DNA from: Alistipes sp.
GTDB taxonomy: Bacteria > Bacteroidota > Bacteroidia > Bacteroidales > Rikenellaceae
NCBI GenBank assembly: GCA_017463615.1
Contig: JAFTOU010000055.1
Coordinates: forward strand, 1 to 32,238
Direction: 5' to 3'
Length of the DNA stretch: 32,238 bases
Part shown: positions 24,699 through 31,806 of the stretch, one piece after another
How positions within the stretch are numbered: position 1 is the first letter of the stretch
Layout: the number at the start of each line of letters is the position of its first letter
The notes under the pieces: generated by a model
Told to the model about the DNA's origin: nothing
What the model saw: the letters and a program-made list of their open reading frames with translations, nothing else
The model's database searches: none
Position numbers and translations under genes: made by a program

Positions 24699-25508
24699 TT
24701 ATTCTTCTTCGTCTGGTTCTACTCCTCGTTCGTGTTGGTCTATGAAGGAGTGGATGTAGTCTTCACGGAGTTTCACATAACCGTTCTTCGCTGCTTCGGA
24801 ATAGTCCTTTGCGGTTCTGACCTTGCTGACGGGTTTCTTTCTGTCTTTTTGGTTCTCCTCTGCGACAAAGTCATCAAACTTCAATATGTTTCTGCGTTCA
24901 AGAACTGGGAGGTCAAGAGCATACGCATATTCTTTGGGCATTTGAAGCATATAGTTCTTGTCTATTGGCTCGCCAAACGATAGTCCATCTACTCCGCCAT
25001 TCATCTTCTTACAGTCATACCTCATCTCAACGATATGTAAGTCTTCCTCCATAATAGGGTCTAATATGATAATCACTTCTAAAAGCGAAGGGTCAAAATC
25101 ATTATCGCCGAGTTCAAGGGTGTATTCATATACGGTATTCTCTTTATCATACACCGTTGCAGTAGTGAGGCGTAATCCATCCTCTTCACTTGCGTTTCGG
25201 TGAGCGACGAGGATAGGATGGTTCAGTGCCGATAGCACATTCTCCATTGGCATCTTACCCTTTGAGTTGCCCAACTCATAATATATCTCGCCATTATGAC
25301 GGATAGCAACACCAGCATCTTGGTGGTCAAAATACTCATAATTGCTTATATCCAGTCTATCGTCATTGAAGCGGAGAAAGTTTCTGTCTCCACCTTGCAT
25401 CAACTCTTTTGGGTCTTTCAACCAATCATTATCCTCTTTAAAAACAACTCGCATCACCTCATAACGATAACGCTGACCTGCAACACGCACTTTCAATACA
25501 TTATTCAT
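24699..25508 (-). CDS. Unknown 269-residue protein of the mobile element
   Basis: I do not recognise this protein. It is soluble and acidic, with no signal peptide or membrane segment. The first two thirds look beta-rich with many Asp/Glu/Asn (for example RFNDDRLDISNYEYFDHQDAG), and the C-terminus (about 210-269) is charged and helical (EENQKDRKKPVSKVRTAKDYSEAAKNGYVKL) and ends in EPDEEE. It starts 45 bases after the polymerase-like gene on the same strand, and a terminator follows, so the two probably form one transcript. A partner role for the polymerase-like protein is only an inference from that arrangement. Confidence 0.7.
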   Translation of the reverse strand: MNNVLKVRVAGQRYRYEVMRVVFKEDNDWLKDPKELMQGGDRNFLRFNDDRLDISNYEYFDHQDAGVAIRHNGEIYYELGNSKGKMPMENVLSALNHPILVAHRNASEEDGLRLTTATVYDKENTVYEYTLELGDNDFDPSLLEVIIILDPIMEEDLHIVEMRYDCKKMNGGVDGLSFGEPIDKNYMLQMPKEYAYALDLPVLERRNILKFDDFVAEENQKDRKKPVSKVRTAKDYSEAAKNGYVKLREDYIHSFIDQHERGVEPDEEE

Positions 25509-25553
25509 ACCTAAATAATAATTATTTGTATATAAAGTATTTATGCGAATTGG

Positions 25554-27185
25554 TTATGCTGCCTTCTTCTCTTGCTGCCAACCCTTTTTCTTCATAACCA
25601 CTTCTTCGGGGACAAACTTGAAATCATCCATAATAGTCTCGCCCGAACTGCTCTCCAACTTTACATTTAGGGTAGCACCGAACATCTCCTTACCAACTAC
25701 CAACATCGCTTGCTTCACCTTCGCTGCATCGCTCGCCTTACATCCAACACAATCGTGGATGGTATAGAAGTGTTGGACATCGGGTGCAATCGCTTTCAAG
25801 CACGCCTTGATATACTTTACCTCCATCTCCGTCATCATAATAGAGAGGTTGTTTCGCTTCTTCGTTGTTCGTCCTGCCGCTGTTGGTTTCTTACGCTTCA
25901 CCGTCTTCAAATTGGTTCTTGCATCATATACAAGTTTATACAACGCTGGCTCCTCTGCTTTCAGATAAGACATAATAATAAAGTCAAAAGACTTGAATAG
26001 ACCACCATCCTCCAAATGCACTCTCTTGCTTGCATCTTTCTCCTTCAAGTAGGTTTTCAGATACCACCAGAACGGTGTTTCGTCCTGCTTCTCCGTAGGT
26101 TTTATGGCGGTGTAGAGCAGTCGCATAACCAGTGTTTTGATTACTTGTCTTTCATCTTTCGTTATCCCTCTACCGATAGAAATACGACCAATCCACTCAT
26201 AAAAGTCTCCTTTCTCACAATGTTCTAACCAAGCAGACTTTACATTAGGGTATCGCTCTCGGAGTAGAAGACCCAGCATAGTAGGTTGGGCAGCACTGAT
26301 ATCAACCTCCACCACCTGCTCCCCGTCTATACACAGTTCTTTTCTTATCTCACTATGCATATTGGTCAGGCAGGTGTAGTATCTACCTGCGTTATGTATC
26401 AACTTCTCTTCATCGTTGTCCTCGCTGTCATCACTGTGGCGGAGCATATGATAGGTGTCGTGTTCAGCGATAGCACAAACTGCTCTTGCAGCAAACCACT
26501 TATCTGTGAAATGTTTCTTCTCGTCTGCTTTCAGCGTAGAGGTAAAGAAAAAGTCATCAAACTTCTCTAAATAGGTCTTCGCCTGTTTATAGACCTTTGG
26601 TTCTACCGTCATTGACTTTATTGTTTCAAACTGCCTCTCACCAAACCAATCTTCGTATCCCGCCCAATCAATCTCTATATCCAAGGGTAATGCAACGCTG
26701 CCCCTTGAAACACCCTTCATCAGTTCTACCCACTTAAACATATCAACCTTATAATTATATCCGTGAGCACCATCCCTTGAATGACTATAATTATCCTTCA
26801 CCCCTTCTAACAAACCCATCAAACCAAGAGCGAGGATAACCTTGTGAGCATAAATCTTACTACTACACTTATCCTTCTTACTCTTCTTTACTATCTCCTT
26901 CTTATATAACTCAAAGCAAGTTTCACCAAAGCGTCCATTACTAAAACTGCTCTTACAGATAACAAAGAACCACTCCTTAAACTTTCGCTGGTAGTCTTTT
27001 CTATTTTCATTTAACTGGTCTTCTAAATCCACCACTTTCTCTGCGTGAGGATATAATCTCTTTGTCATACTCTCATACAACTCAAATCTCTCATCCTTTG
27101 TCTTACCTTTCAAACTATCTATGAGGGTCATATACTCTTCATACAACCTCTCAATCCTTCTATTTACTACAATCTCTATCTTCAT
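25554..27185 (-). CDS. Divergent A-family (PolI/T7-like) polymerase palm protein
   Basis: A 543-residue protein. The C-terminal half carries, in order and at sensible spacing, counterparts of the three palm motifs of A-family polymerases. Motif A is VEVDISAAQP with Asp295. Motif B has R346-x3-K350-x7-Y358 (ERQVIK ... LLYT), the same R-x3-K-x7-Y pattern as the O-helix of PolI and T7 polymerases, with Thr instead of the usual Gly after Tyr. Motif C is TIHDCVGC with His477-Asp478. GDFYEW (326-331) sits where PolI has DIH..TA, and GRYYTCLTN plus an Arg at 281 precede motif A. No 3'-5' exonuclease motif is visible; residues 1-240 are basic, helical and unassigned. DNA or RNA synthesis, perhaps replication of the element, is inferred; an inactive relative is possible. 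Confidence 0.72.
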   Translation of the reverse strand: MKIEIVVNRRIERLYEEYMTLIDSLKGKTKDERFELYESMTKRLYPHAEKVVDLEDQLNENRKDYQRKFKEWFFVICKSSFSNGRFGETCFELYKKEIVKKSKKDKCSSKIYAHKVILALGLMGLLEGVKDNYSHSRDGAHGYNYKVDMFKWVELMKGVSRGSVALPLDIEIDWAGYEDWFGERQFETIKSMTVEPKVYKQAKTYLEKFDDFFFTSTLKADEKKHFTDKWFAARAVCAIAEHDTYHMLRHSDDSEDNDEEKLIHNAGRYYTCLTNMHSEIRKELCIDGEQVVEVDISAAQPTMLGLLLRERYPNVKSAWLEHCEKGDFYEWIGRISIGRGITKDERQVIKTLVMRLLYTAIKPTEKQDETPFWWYLKTYLKEKDASKRVHLEDGGLFKSFDFIIMSYLKAEEPALYKLVYDARTNLKTVKRKKPTAAGRTTKKRNNLSIMMTEMEVKYIKACLKAIAPDVQHFYTIHDCVGCKASDAAKVKQAMLVVGKEMFGATLNVKLESSSGETIMDDFKFVPEEVVMKKKGWQQEKKAA

Positions 27186-27221
27186 TACTTTATTATATTA
27201 TATATATCACATCTCAATCCA

Positions 27222-27341
27222 TTATATGAATGCCGCTTTCAGCAGCATTCTGTTTCTTCTCTCCGTTTCACTATGAGAAGAAACTTTTATATCAATCATT
27301 CTCTCTTTCTTCTCTTTCATATCTTTCTTTTCTCTTTTCAT
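27222..27341 (-). CDS. Possible 39-residue charged small protein upstream of the polymerase-like gene
   Basis: A short frame from an ATG at 27341 encodes a Lys/Glu/Arg-rich peptide (MKREKKDMKEKKERMIDIK ...). Its stop lies 36 bases before the polymerase-like start on the same strand. Two even shorter frames precede it, linked by TAATG- and TGAAATG-type junctions. The DNA is purine-rich on this strand, which favours chance open frames, so expression is doubtful. The rest of 27186-27481 is AT-rich with no other gene and no clear promoter. Confidence 0.25.
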   Translation of the reverse strand: MKREKKDMKEKKERMIDIKVSSHSETERRNRMLLKAAFI

Positions 27342-27481
27342 TTCACTCTTCTGTCAATTCTCTTTCAACGCCTATATTCGTAATCTTGCTCATTACACTA
27401 TTAAAAATAACAAAAAATCAGGCGACTTGATAGCCAAATCGCAATCACCCATAAATACTTTATACAAAATAAATTAGAGTT

Positions 27482-28027
27482 ATGAAGATATTTCAGGTTT
27501 TATTTAACCGTCCTCTACAATATGAGGATAGAGTTATATACGGCGTGCGTGTTGCTTGCGATGAGGGTAAAGCGAAGCGTCTTATGGACTATGCTGTTGA
27601 GATAATCGGTCAATGGTGTTTTACACAAAAGCACGGTGGTAAGATAACAGAGGACTTCACCGAATGGGTAGATAGAGATGGTAATATCTACGGGTCTCGG
27701 TCTTCCAGAAAACTATACGCATACACGGCGGCACTCTCAACCCGAACATACTTTCGTATTGATGAGTGGATGGTAGATGACAACTGCGATATAGTGAATG
27801 AGATGGAGATAACTGACCCAACAGAGTATTTTAACACCCGCTGTGTATTAGAAGAAGATGATTACAAAACTGGGTATAACGGGTGGTTGCAGGTATATCA
27901 GAAGTTGGTTTCAAGGTATCAGACGCTAACCCAAATCAGTTCTACCCATACTGATATGCTGCTGGACTATGACGAACAGGAGATGTTGGGAGAAGAGGAT
28001 TTGAACCTCCAATATATATTAAATTAG
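27482..28027 (+). CDS. Unknown 181-residue acidic protein
   Basis: I do not recognise this protein. It starts with a proper ATG after an AT-rich leader, has no signal peptide or membrane segment, and becomes strongly acidic towards the C-terminus (EEDD, DYDEQEMLGEED). It is rich in Tyr and Trp, suggesting a compact folded domain. It is divergent from the polymerase-like gene across about 300 bases and has its own terminator about 100 bases downstream. Small acidic accessory proteins of mobile elements often act as regulators or inhibitors, but nothing here shows that. Confidence 0.7.
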   Translation: MKIFQVLFNRPLQYEDRVIYGVRVACDEGKAKRLMDYAVEIIGQWCFTQKHGGKITEDFTEWVDRDGNIYGSRSSRKLYAYTAALSTRTYFRIDEWMVDDNCDIVNEMEITDPTEYFNTRCVLEEDDYKTGYNGWLQVYQKLVSRYQTLTQISSTHTDMLLDYDEQEMLGEEDLNLQYILN

Positions 28028-28126
28028 AGGGTGTTGGGTAAGTTGTTATCCTAAATAGTTGATAATCAGCGATATTAAATACCACTATACAATAAACTAT
28101 GACTTTGGGGTCAATTTTTAGTCAGG

Positions 28127-28158
28127 AGGATGTCCGATTTGGACATCCTATTTTTTTT
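28127..28158 (+). terminator. Terminator downstream of the 181-residue protein gene
   Basis: AGGATGTCC (28127-28135), loop GATTT, GGACATCCT (28141-28149), then A and eight T. A perfect 9-bp stem. Confidence 0.9.
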
Positions 28159-28213
28159 ATTATTTTGGCCGATATAATTGCCTGTTGGCCAGATAGTTAT
28201 GAAAATAATTATT

Positions 28214-28221
28214 TATCTTTG
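28214..28221 (+). promoter_or_regulatory. -7 element of the small gene at 28259
   Basis: TATCTTTG on the plus strand, 38 bases before the ATG at 28259. Its position excludes an upstream in-frame TTG start at 28178. No well-placed TTTG is seen. Confidence 0.5.
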
Positions 28222-28258
28222 CAGAAGAAAAGTGTTTGATAACCTAACTATAAAGAAC

Positions 28259-28450
28259 ATGGACAGCAACCTCATATCAGACAGGCGGTATCTATTCGCC
28301 TCATCAATAGTAGATGACGCATTAGATGACTGGTCAGAGGAGCGGCGAACTGAAATGATTATTTCAATCACTGAAATCAAGGAGGCGATGTTGAAAGAGT
28401 ATCACCCACCGAAATCGGCAGAAAGAAAACACGAAAAAGTATCAAAATAA
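28259..28450 (+). CDS. Unknown 63-residue protein
   Basis: A small soluble protein (MDSNLISDRRYLFASSIVDDAL ...) with a predicted helical body (DDWSEERRTEMIISITEIKEAMLKEY) and a basic tail (KSAERKHEKVSK). No family is recognised. A -7 element just upstream supports the start and the gene. It precedes the serine recombinase gene by about 120 bases on the same strand and could be a small regulator; that is a guess from position and size only. Confidence 0.6.
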   Translation: MDSNLISDRRYLFASSIVDDALDDWSEERRTEMIISITEIKEAMLKEYHPPKSAERKHEKVSK

Positions 28451-28487
28451 TGAGGGTGGTCAAAATAACGCAAAAGTATCAAAATAA
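28435..28487 (+). repeat. Repeated AAAAGTATCAAAATAA motif
   Basis: The 16-base sequence occurs twice (28435-28450 and 28472-28487), and its core TCAAAATAA occurs a third time between them (28460-28468), giving starts 18 and 19 bases apart. The first copy overlaps the end of the 63-residue gene. Possible binding sites upstream of the serine recombinase. Confidence 0.6.
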
Positions 28488-28570
28488 CCTTATGATGAGA
28501 TGATTTGAAACTTGCTATCCACGATAACATTGAAAGCAAATTAACCTAAAAGATTAAAGTGATAGAATAT

Positions 28571-29212
28571 ATGGAAGAAAGAACGAAAGTTGTCATCTAT
28601 GCAAGGGTAAGCACATCCACACAGGACTACACCCGACAGATAACAGAGTTGAGAAATTATGCTTGGAAGCAGAACTACCAAATCGTAAAGGAGTTCAGCG
28701 AGAAGATTTCTGGCGGTAAGAAGATAGAGGAGCGAGCAGCAATTAAAGAACTGTTAGATTTCGTCAAGTCGAATAAGGTAGAGAAGGTCTTGGTGTATGA
28801 GTGCAGCCGACTTTCTCGCCGCCAACTTGACTTCTTATCAATAATTGAGCAACTGACCGAAGCGAGAGTTAGTCTGTATATCTTACAGAACGGACTTGAA
28901 ACACTTCTACCTGACGGCAGACCCAACCCGATAGCCAATCTTTGCTTTGGAATTATCGCCGAATTCAATAATCTCGAAAAAATTTTGATCAGGGCGAGAA
29001 TGGCAAGCGGTTATGAACACCATAGAGCATTGGGTGGTCGTGTTGGTCGCAAGGAGGGATATAGAAAGAGCGAAGAGGACTACCGCACACATTATGACCG
29101 AGAGATAACCTTGCTGCAAAAAGGCAACACATTAGCAGATGTGAGAGCCATCACGGGCACATCCATTAACACATTGAGAAAACTGAAAGAGAAGTATTGT
29201 TTGGTATGCTGA
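28571..29212 (+). CDS. Serine recombinase (resolvase/invertase family)
   Basis: A 213-residue small serine recombinase. YARVSTSTQD at 10-19 holds the catalytic Ser14, and the ECSRLSRR segment has Arg80 and Arg83 of the active site. The E-helix region (about 125-150) and a C-terminal helix-turn-helix (about 185-208, NTLADVRAITGTSINTLRKLK) follow. I prefer the ATG at 28571 to the GTG at 28559. Such proteins resolve cointegrates or invert segments; here no pair of inverted target sites is evident. Its stop overlaps the start of a 53-residue gene. It stands among integration genes, so a role in maintenance or recombination of the element is likely. Confidence 0.92.
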   Translation: MEERTKVVIYARVSTSTQDYTRQITELRNYAWKQNYQIVKEFSEKISGGKKIEERAAIKELLDFVKSNKVEKVLVYECSRLSRRQLDFLSIIEQLTEARVSLYILQNGLETLLPDGRPNPIANLCFGIIAEFNNLEKILIRARMASGYEHHRALGGRVGRKEGYRKSEEDYRTHYDREITLLQKGNTLADVRAITGTSINTLRKLKEKYCLVC

Positions 29213-29367
29213 ACATACGAAGAACGATATGGATATATGAGCACTGCGGAGCGGTGTGTGCTGTCAAATGTGTATGCTATGATATAATCGCAATTCTCGC
29301 TTTTGCTGGGTATTGCTTGACGCTCCCATTTCGGTTCTTTTGGATACTGTGGAAAGGAGTAAAATAA
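29206..29367 (+). CDS. Small 53-residue Cys-rich membrane protein overlapping the recombinase gene
   Basis: An ATG inside the last codons of the serine recombinase gene opens a 53-codon frame in another phase, overlapping it by seven bases. The product starts MLNIRRTIWIYEHC, has five cysteines and one likely membrane helix (about 27-49, DIIAILAFAGYCLTLPFRFFWIL), and ends in WKGVK. The basic N-terminus, single helix and basic end look like a real small membrane protein rather than a random frame, and the overlap suggests translational coupling. No family recognised. Confidence 0.5.
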   Translation: MLNIRRTIWIYEHCGAVCAVKCVCYDIIAILAFAGYCLTLPFRFFWILWKGVK

Positions 29368-29387
29368 GTGCGGCAAATGGTCAATTC

Positions 29388-29420
29388 TTTGATAATTTTT
29401 TCTTCGTTTTGTTATATTTG
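29388..29420 (+). promoter_or_regulatory. Candidate promoter for the HTH-integrase pair
   Basis: TTTG (29388-29391), 21 bases, TATATTTG (29413-29420) fits the Bacteroidota consensus. The block around the -7 element (GTTATATTTGAATAT) recurs exactly 100 bases downstream (29511 onwards, GTTATATTTAATAT), still upstream of the start codon at 29607. Apart from these repeats 29368-29606 holds no gene. Confidence 0.5.
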
Positions 29421-29606
29421 AATATGGAAAGGTTGAGATGAAAGGTTAAGGCAGAAGACGATTTTTTTTGAAAAAAACTTGCCGATTTTCATCATTTTTC
29501 TGGAAGATTTGTTATATTTAATATAGAGGTTAATAAATTGGAGATTAGAAAGATAAGTCCAATTTTAGACCTGTTTCAAGTTAGTTTATATTTAATTTTT
29601 TATTAT

Positions 29607-29870
29607 ATGGAGAATAGTATTAGTTTTATGAAGATGGAGGCTGATATTTCAGCAATCCACACAATGCTCCAGGAGTTGAAGGAGCAGACAGTTGGTAAGG
29701 TGTATAACACACAGGAGTTAAGTGAGTATTTGAAGGTCGGTAAAGGAACCATTGATAAGTTGAGACTGGACGGCGAGTTGGAGTTTTCAAAGTTGGGTAG
29801 AACGATTGTATATACCCAGCGAGACATTGAGAAGTTATTGGAGAAGAACCATTTTAGTTTTGTTGTGTAA
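29607..29870 (+). CDS. Helix-turn-helix DNA-binding protein, excisionase-like
   Basis: An 87-residue protein. A coiled N-terminal segment (MENSISFMKMEADISAIHTMLQE) is followed by a winged HTH of the excisionase/MerR-like type: YNTQELSEYLKVGKGTIDKL, then ELEFSKLGRTIVYTQRDIEKLL. This form is common in Bacteroidota elements directly before integrase genes and may direct excision or regulate the integrase. An in-frame TTG at 29538 would add 23 residues but the ATG at 29607 is more natural. Its TAA stop shares a base with the integrase ATG. Confidence 0.85.
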   Translation: MENSISFMKMEADISAIHTMLQELKEQTVGKVYNTQELSEYLKVGKGTIDKLRLDGELEFSKLGRTIVYTQRDIEKLLEKNHFSFVV

Positions 29871-31201
29871 TGGAGGGAAAGTTGAAATTGAGAACAGACG
29901 CTACACCTAATGAGTATGGCGAGTATCCAGTAGTGATTATGTATTGCACTATGGGTAAGGCAGTGAGAAAGACATCGGACATCAAGGTTGCCCCAGAGCA
30001 CTGGTTAGATGGTAAGGACAACAAGTATGTTAAGGGCGGAAAGGATGGTCATCCAAAGGCAGCACTACTTAACAACAAGTTGAGAAACTTCAAGGATACA
30101 TATGATAAGATGATAAACGAGCATCTCGGTGATGGCAACACAATCATAACAGAAGCGGCGTTGAGAGCAATCCTCAATGGAAAATATCAGCAGCATCTTG
30201 ACACCCAAGAGGGTAAAGTGCCGTTCATACCGTTCGTATTGGAGCATAACGAGGGACTTTACAAAACAGACAAGATTTCAATATCAGTATGGTCGAATGT
30301 GAAATGCTATATGAAGAAGTTTGATAAGTTTCTTCGCACGATGAAAAGGATGAACACCAATGAGGACAATATCCTTTACTGCCGAGATGTAAATGCGGAT
30401 TTGATAAGAGACTATATCATTTGGAGGAAAGAGGTGGAGGGAAACAGTAATGGCACCATCAACAAGGCACTATCACCAATTATAAAGACTGTTAAGGCGT
30501 GTTGCAGAAAAGGATGGATAAGCAGAGTGGAGAGTGAAGAAATCAGCGAGTTGTATCTAAATGATGAAGGAAAGTCATTGGATGACAGTATGGAGAAGGA
30601 GTTTCTAACTATTGAGCAATTGAGAAAGTTTAAGGAACTTGCTGGCAAGGCGAAGTATGATAGAACAAGAGAATACGCAGATGTATTTCTCTTTGCGTGC
30701 TTCACAGGTTTGCGTTGGAGTGATTTGATAAGTTTGAAGTGGAGCGAGATTGATATGGACAAGAATATGATTGCTCGTATGCAGTATAAGGGTCATACTC
30801 GTAAAGCAAAAATGCTCTACATCCCGCTCAATGACATATCAAGAGAGATTTTGGAGAAATGGAATGGTAGATACGATGAGTTTGTGTTCGGACTATTGCC
30901 TAATGATTACGATTTGAGCGATGAGGCAGATTTCTTAAAGGTGAAGAATGCTGCGAACAGAACCATCAACCAGTCGCTTCAAAGTATAGGTAATAAGATG
31001 GGACTGCCCTTCAACCTTCATATACATCTCGGCAGACATACATATGCGATGATGGCACTCAACGGTGGAGTGGATATTAAAACCACCTCTGCATTGCTGG
31101 GACACGCTTCTACATTGGTTACGGAGAAGGTATATGCGACATTGCTGCCTAACACGATTGCAGAAATAGTAGGCGACAAACTCAATGTTAAGTTAGATTA
31201 A
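29870..31201 (+). CDS. int: Tyrosine site-specific recombinase (integrase) of the element
   Basis: A 443-residue phage-integrase-family recombinase. An N-terminal arm-binding region (about 1-110) and a SAM-like core-binding domain (about 115-230) precede the catalytic domain with Arg282 (TGLRWSDL), H386-L-G-R389, His412 (LLGHAS) and the nucleophile Tyr422 (KVYATLL). It is complete and in the size range of Bacteroidetes element integrases. The ATG overlaps the HTH gene stop by one base, so the pair is translationally coupled. It lies next to the right end, whose GGGCAGT repeats are good candidates for its arm sites. Confidence 0.95.
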   Translation: MEGKLKLRTDATPNEYGEYPVVIMYCTMGKAVRKTSDIKVAPEHWLDGKDNKYVKGGKDGHPKAALLNNKLRNFKDTYDKMINEHLGDGNTIITEAALRAILNGKYQQHLDTQEGKVPFIPFVLEHNEGLYKTDKISISVWSNVKCYMKKFDKFLRTMKRMNTNEDNILYCRDVNADLIRDYIIWRKEVEGNSNGTINKALSPIIKTVKACCRKGWISRVESEEISELYLNDEGKSLDDSMEKEFLTIEQLRKFKELAGKAKYDRTREYADVFLFACFTGLRWSDLISLKWSEIDMDKNMIARMQYKGHTRKAKMLYIPLNDISREILEKWNGRYDEFVFGLLPNDYDLSDEADFLKVKNAANRTINQSLQSIGNKMGLPFNLHIHLGRHTYAMMALNGGVDIKTTSALLGHASTLVTEKVYATLLPNTIAEIVGDKLNVKLD

Positions 31202-31204
31202 CAT

Positions 31205-31234
31205 AAGGACAGAACTTCGGTTTTGTCCTTTTTT
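31205..31234 (+). terminator. Terminator of the integrase gene
   Basis: AAGGACA.AAC and GTT.TGTCCTT pair around a TTCG tetraloop (31216-31219), followed by TTTT. It starts four bases beyond the integrase stop. Confidence 0.9.
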
Positions 31235-31240
31235 GTTTCT

Positions 31241-31470
31241 GGGCAGTGAAGATGGGTAATTATGGGTAAGTTTTTGACCTCAAAGAGCGGTTTTTCAGAG
31301 TTGCTCGCTTTCTTGCAAAAAGTGCCCCAGACAGTGTCTGGGCAGTGTTTGGGCAGTGTGCCACCCCTCACTTACTACTCTTATTTTCGGGAGGATTTGG
31401 TCATAGTTTCAGGGCAGTATTTGGGCAGTTTTCGCTCAATTTTGGGTAGTTTTTGGGTAGTTTTTGGGCA
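31241..31470 (+). repeat. Right-end GGGCAGT/GGGTAGT repeat cluster (putative integrase arm sites)
   Basis: GGGCAGT at 31241, 31340, 31351, 31412 and 31423, GGGTAGT at 31444 and 31455, and GGGCA at 31466. Within groups the starts are exactly 11 bp apart, one helical turn. CCCAGACA-G-TGTCTGGG (31326-31342) is a palindrome feeding into the first pair. There is no gene in 31235-31545. Confidence 0.7.
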
Positions 31471-31501
31471 AAAAAAGACCGACTGGACTGCCCAATCGGT
31501 C
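31470..31501 (-). terminator. Hairpin at the right end, probable terminator for the DUF2795-like gene
   Basis: GACCGA.TGG pairs with CCA.TCGGTC (31477-31501) around a short loop. On the minus strand it runs into seven T (31470-31476). It lies 45 bases beyond the stop at 31546 and on the element side of the attachment repeat. Confidence 0.6.
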
Positions 31502-31545
31502 ATTGCAAATTGTTGATATTTAGGTTTTTAACCTTTCTCAACCTC

Positions 31546-31567
31546 TTAATACTCTTCCTCGTCAAAG
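31546..31567. other. Putative right attachment site within the 3' end of the DUF2795-like gene
   Basis: Contains TACTCTTCCTCGTCAAAG (31550-31567), the partner of 18409-18426, and covers the last seven codons and stop of the gene. Integration here leaves the reading frame of the host gene intact. Confidence 0.6.
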
Positions 31568-31767
31568 AAGAAATCCTCCTTGGAAGGGTAGTCAGGCCAA
31601 ATCTCCTCGATGCTCTCGTAGATGTCGCCGTCGTCCTCAATGGCCTCAAGGTTCTCAAGTACCTCAAGTGGTGCGCCAGAACGGTTTGCGTAATCAATAA
31701 GCTCCTCTTTGGTTGCTGGCCATGGTGCATCCTCCAATTTTGATGCAAGCTCAAGTGTCCAATACAT
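31546..31767 (-). CDS. DUF2795-like small acidic protein, probable integration target
   Basis: A 73-residue protein (MYWTLELASKLEDAPWPATK ...) with the WPATKEELIDYANRSGAPLEVLENL core of DUF2795-type proteins and an acidic tail ending FFFDEEEY. Proteins of this exact style are widespread single-copy genes in Bacteroidales; their role is unknown. Its last seven codons are repeated as protein sequence, with synonymous differences, at the left end of the element, which suggests that the element enters at this 3' end and replaces it. A -7 element and a perfect palindrome lie upstream. Confidence 0.88.
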   Translation of the reverse strand: MYWTLELASKLEDAPWPATKEELIDYANRSGAPLEVLENLEAIEDDGDIYESIEEIWPDYPSKEDFFFDEEEY

Positions 31768-31806
31768 AACTATCTAAATTTTAAGGTTTTATTCCACCAT
31801 ATTAAC

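Larger units (their letters stand above)
18405..31567. mobile_element. Integrative element carrying a type I R-M system, a PolA-like polymerase, and serine and tyrosine recombinases
   Basis: About 13.1 kb flanked by an imperfect 22-bp direct repeat (18405-18426 and 31546-31567, 20 of 22 identical). The right copy is the last seven codons and stop of the DUF2795-like gene; the left copy encodes the same FDEEEY-stop with different codons. Clusters of GGGCAGT repeats lie just inside both ends, a tyrosine integrase gene lies next to the right end, and the DNA is visibly more AT-rich than the flanks. I see no relaxase, coupling protein or type IV secretion gene. Boundaries are inferred from repeats, not from an empty site. 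Confidence 0.75.

Noticed and set aside
25554-27185. Reverse transcriptase or B-family polymerase
   Set aside because: No YxDD or DTD signature; the HD motif C and the R-x3-K-x7-Y helix fit the A-family pattern instead.
18405-31567. Prophage or conjugative transposon
   Set aside because: No capsid, terminase, tail, relaxase, coupling protein or transfer genes are visible; only recombinases, R-M genes, the polymerase-like gene and small unknown genes.
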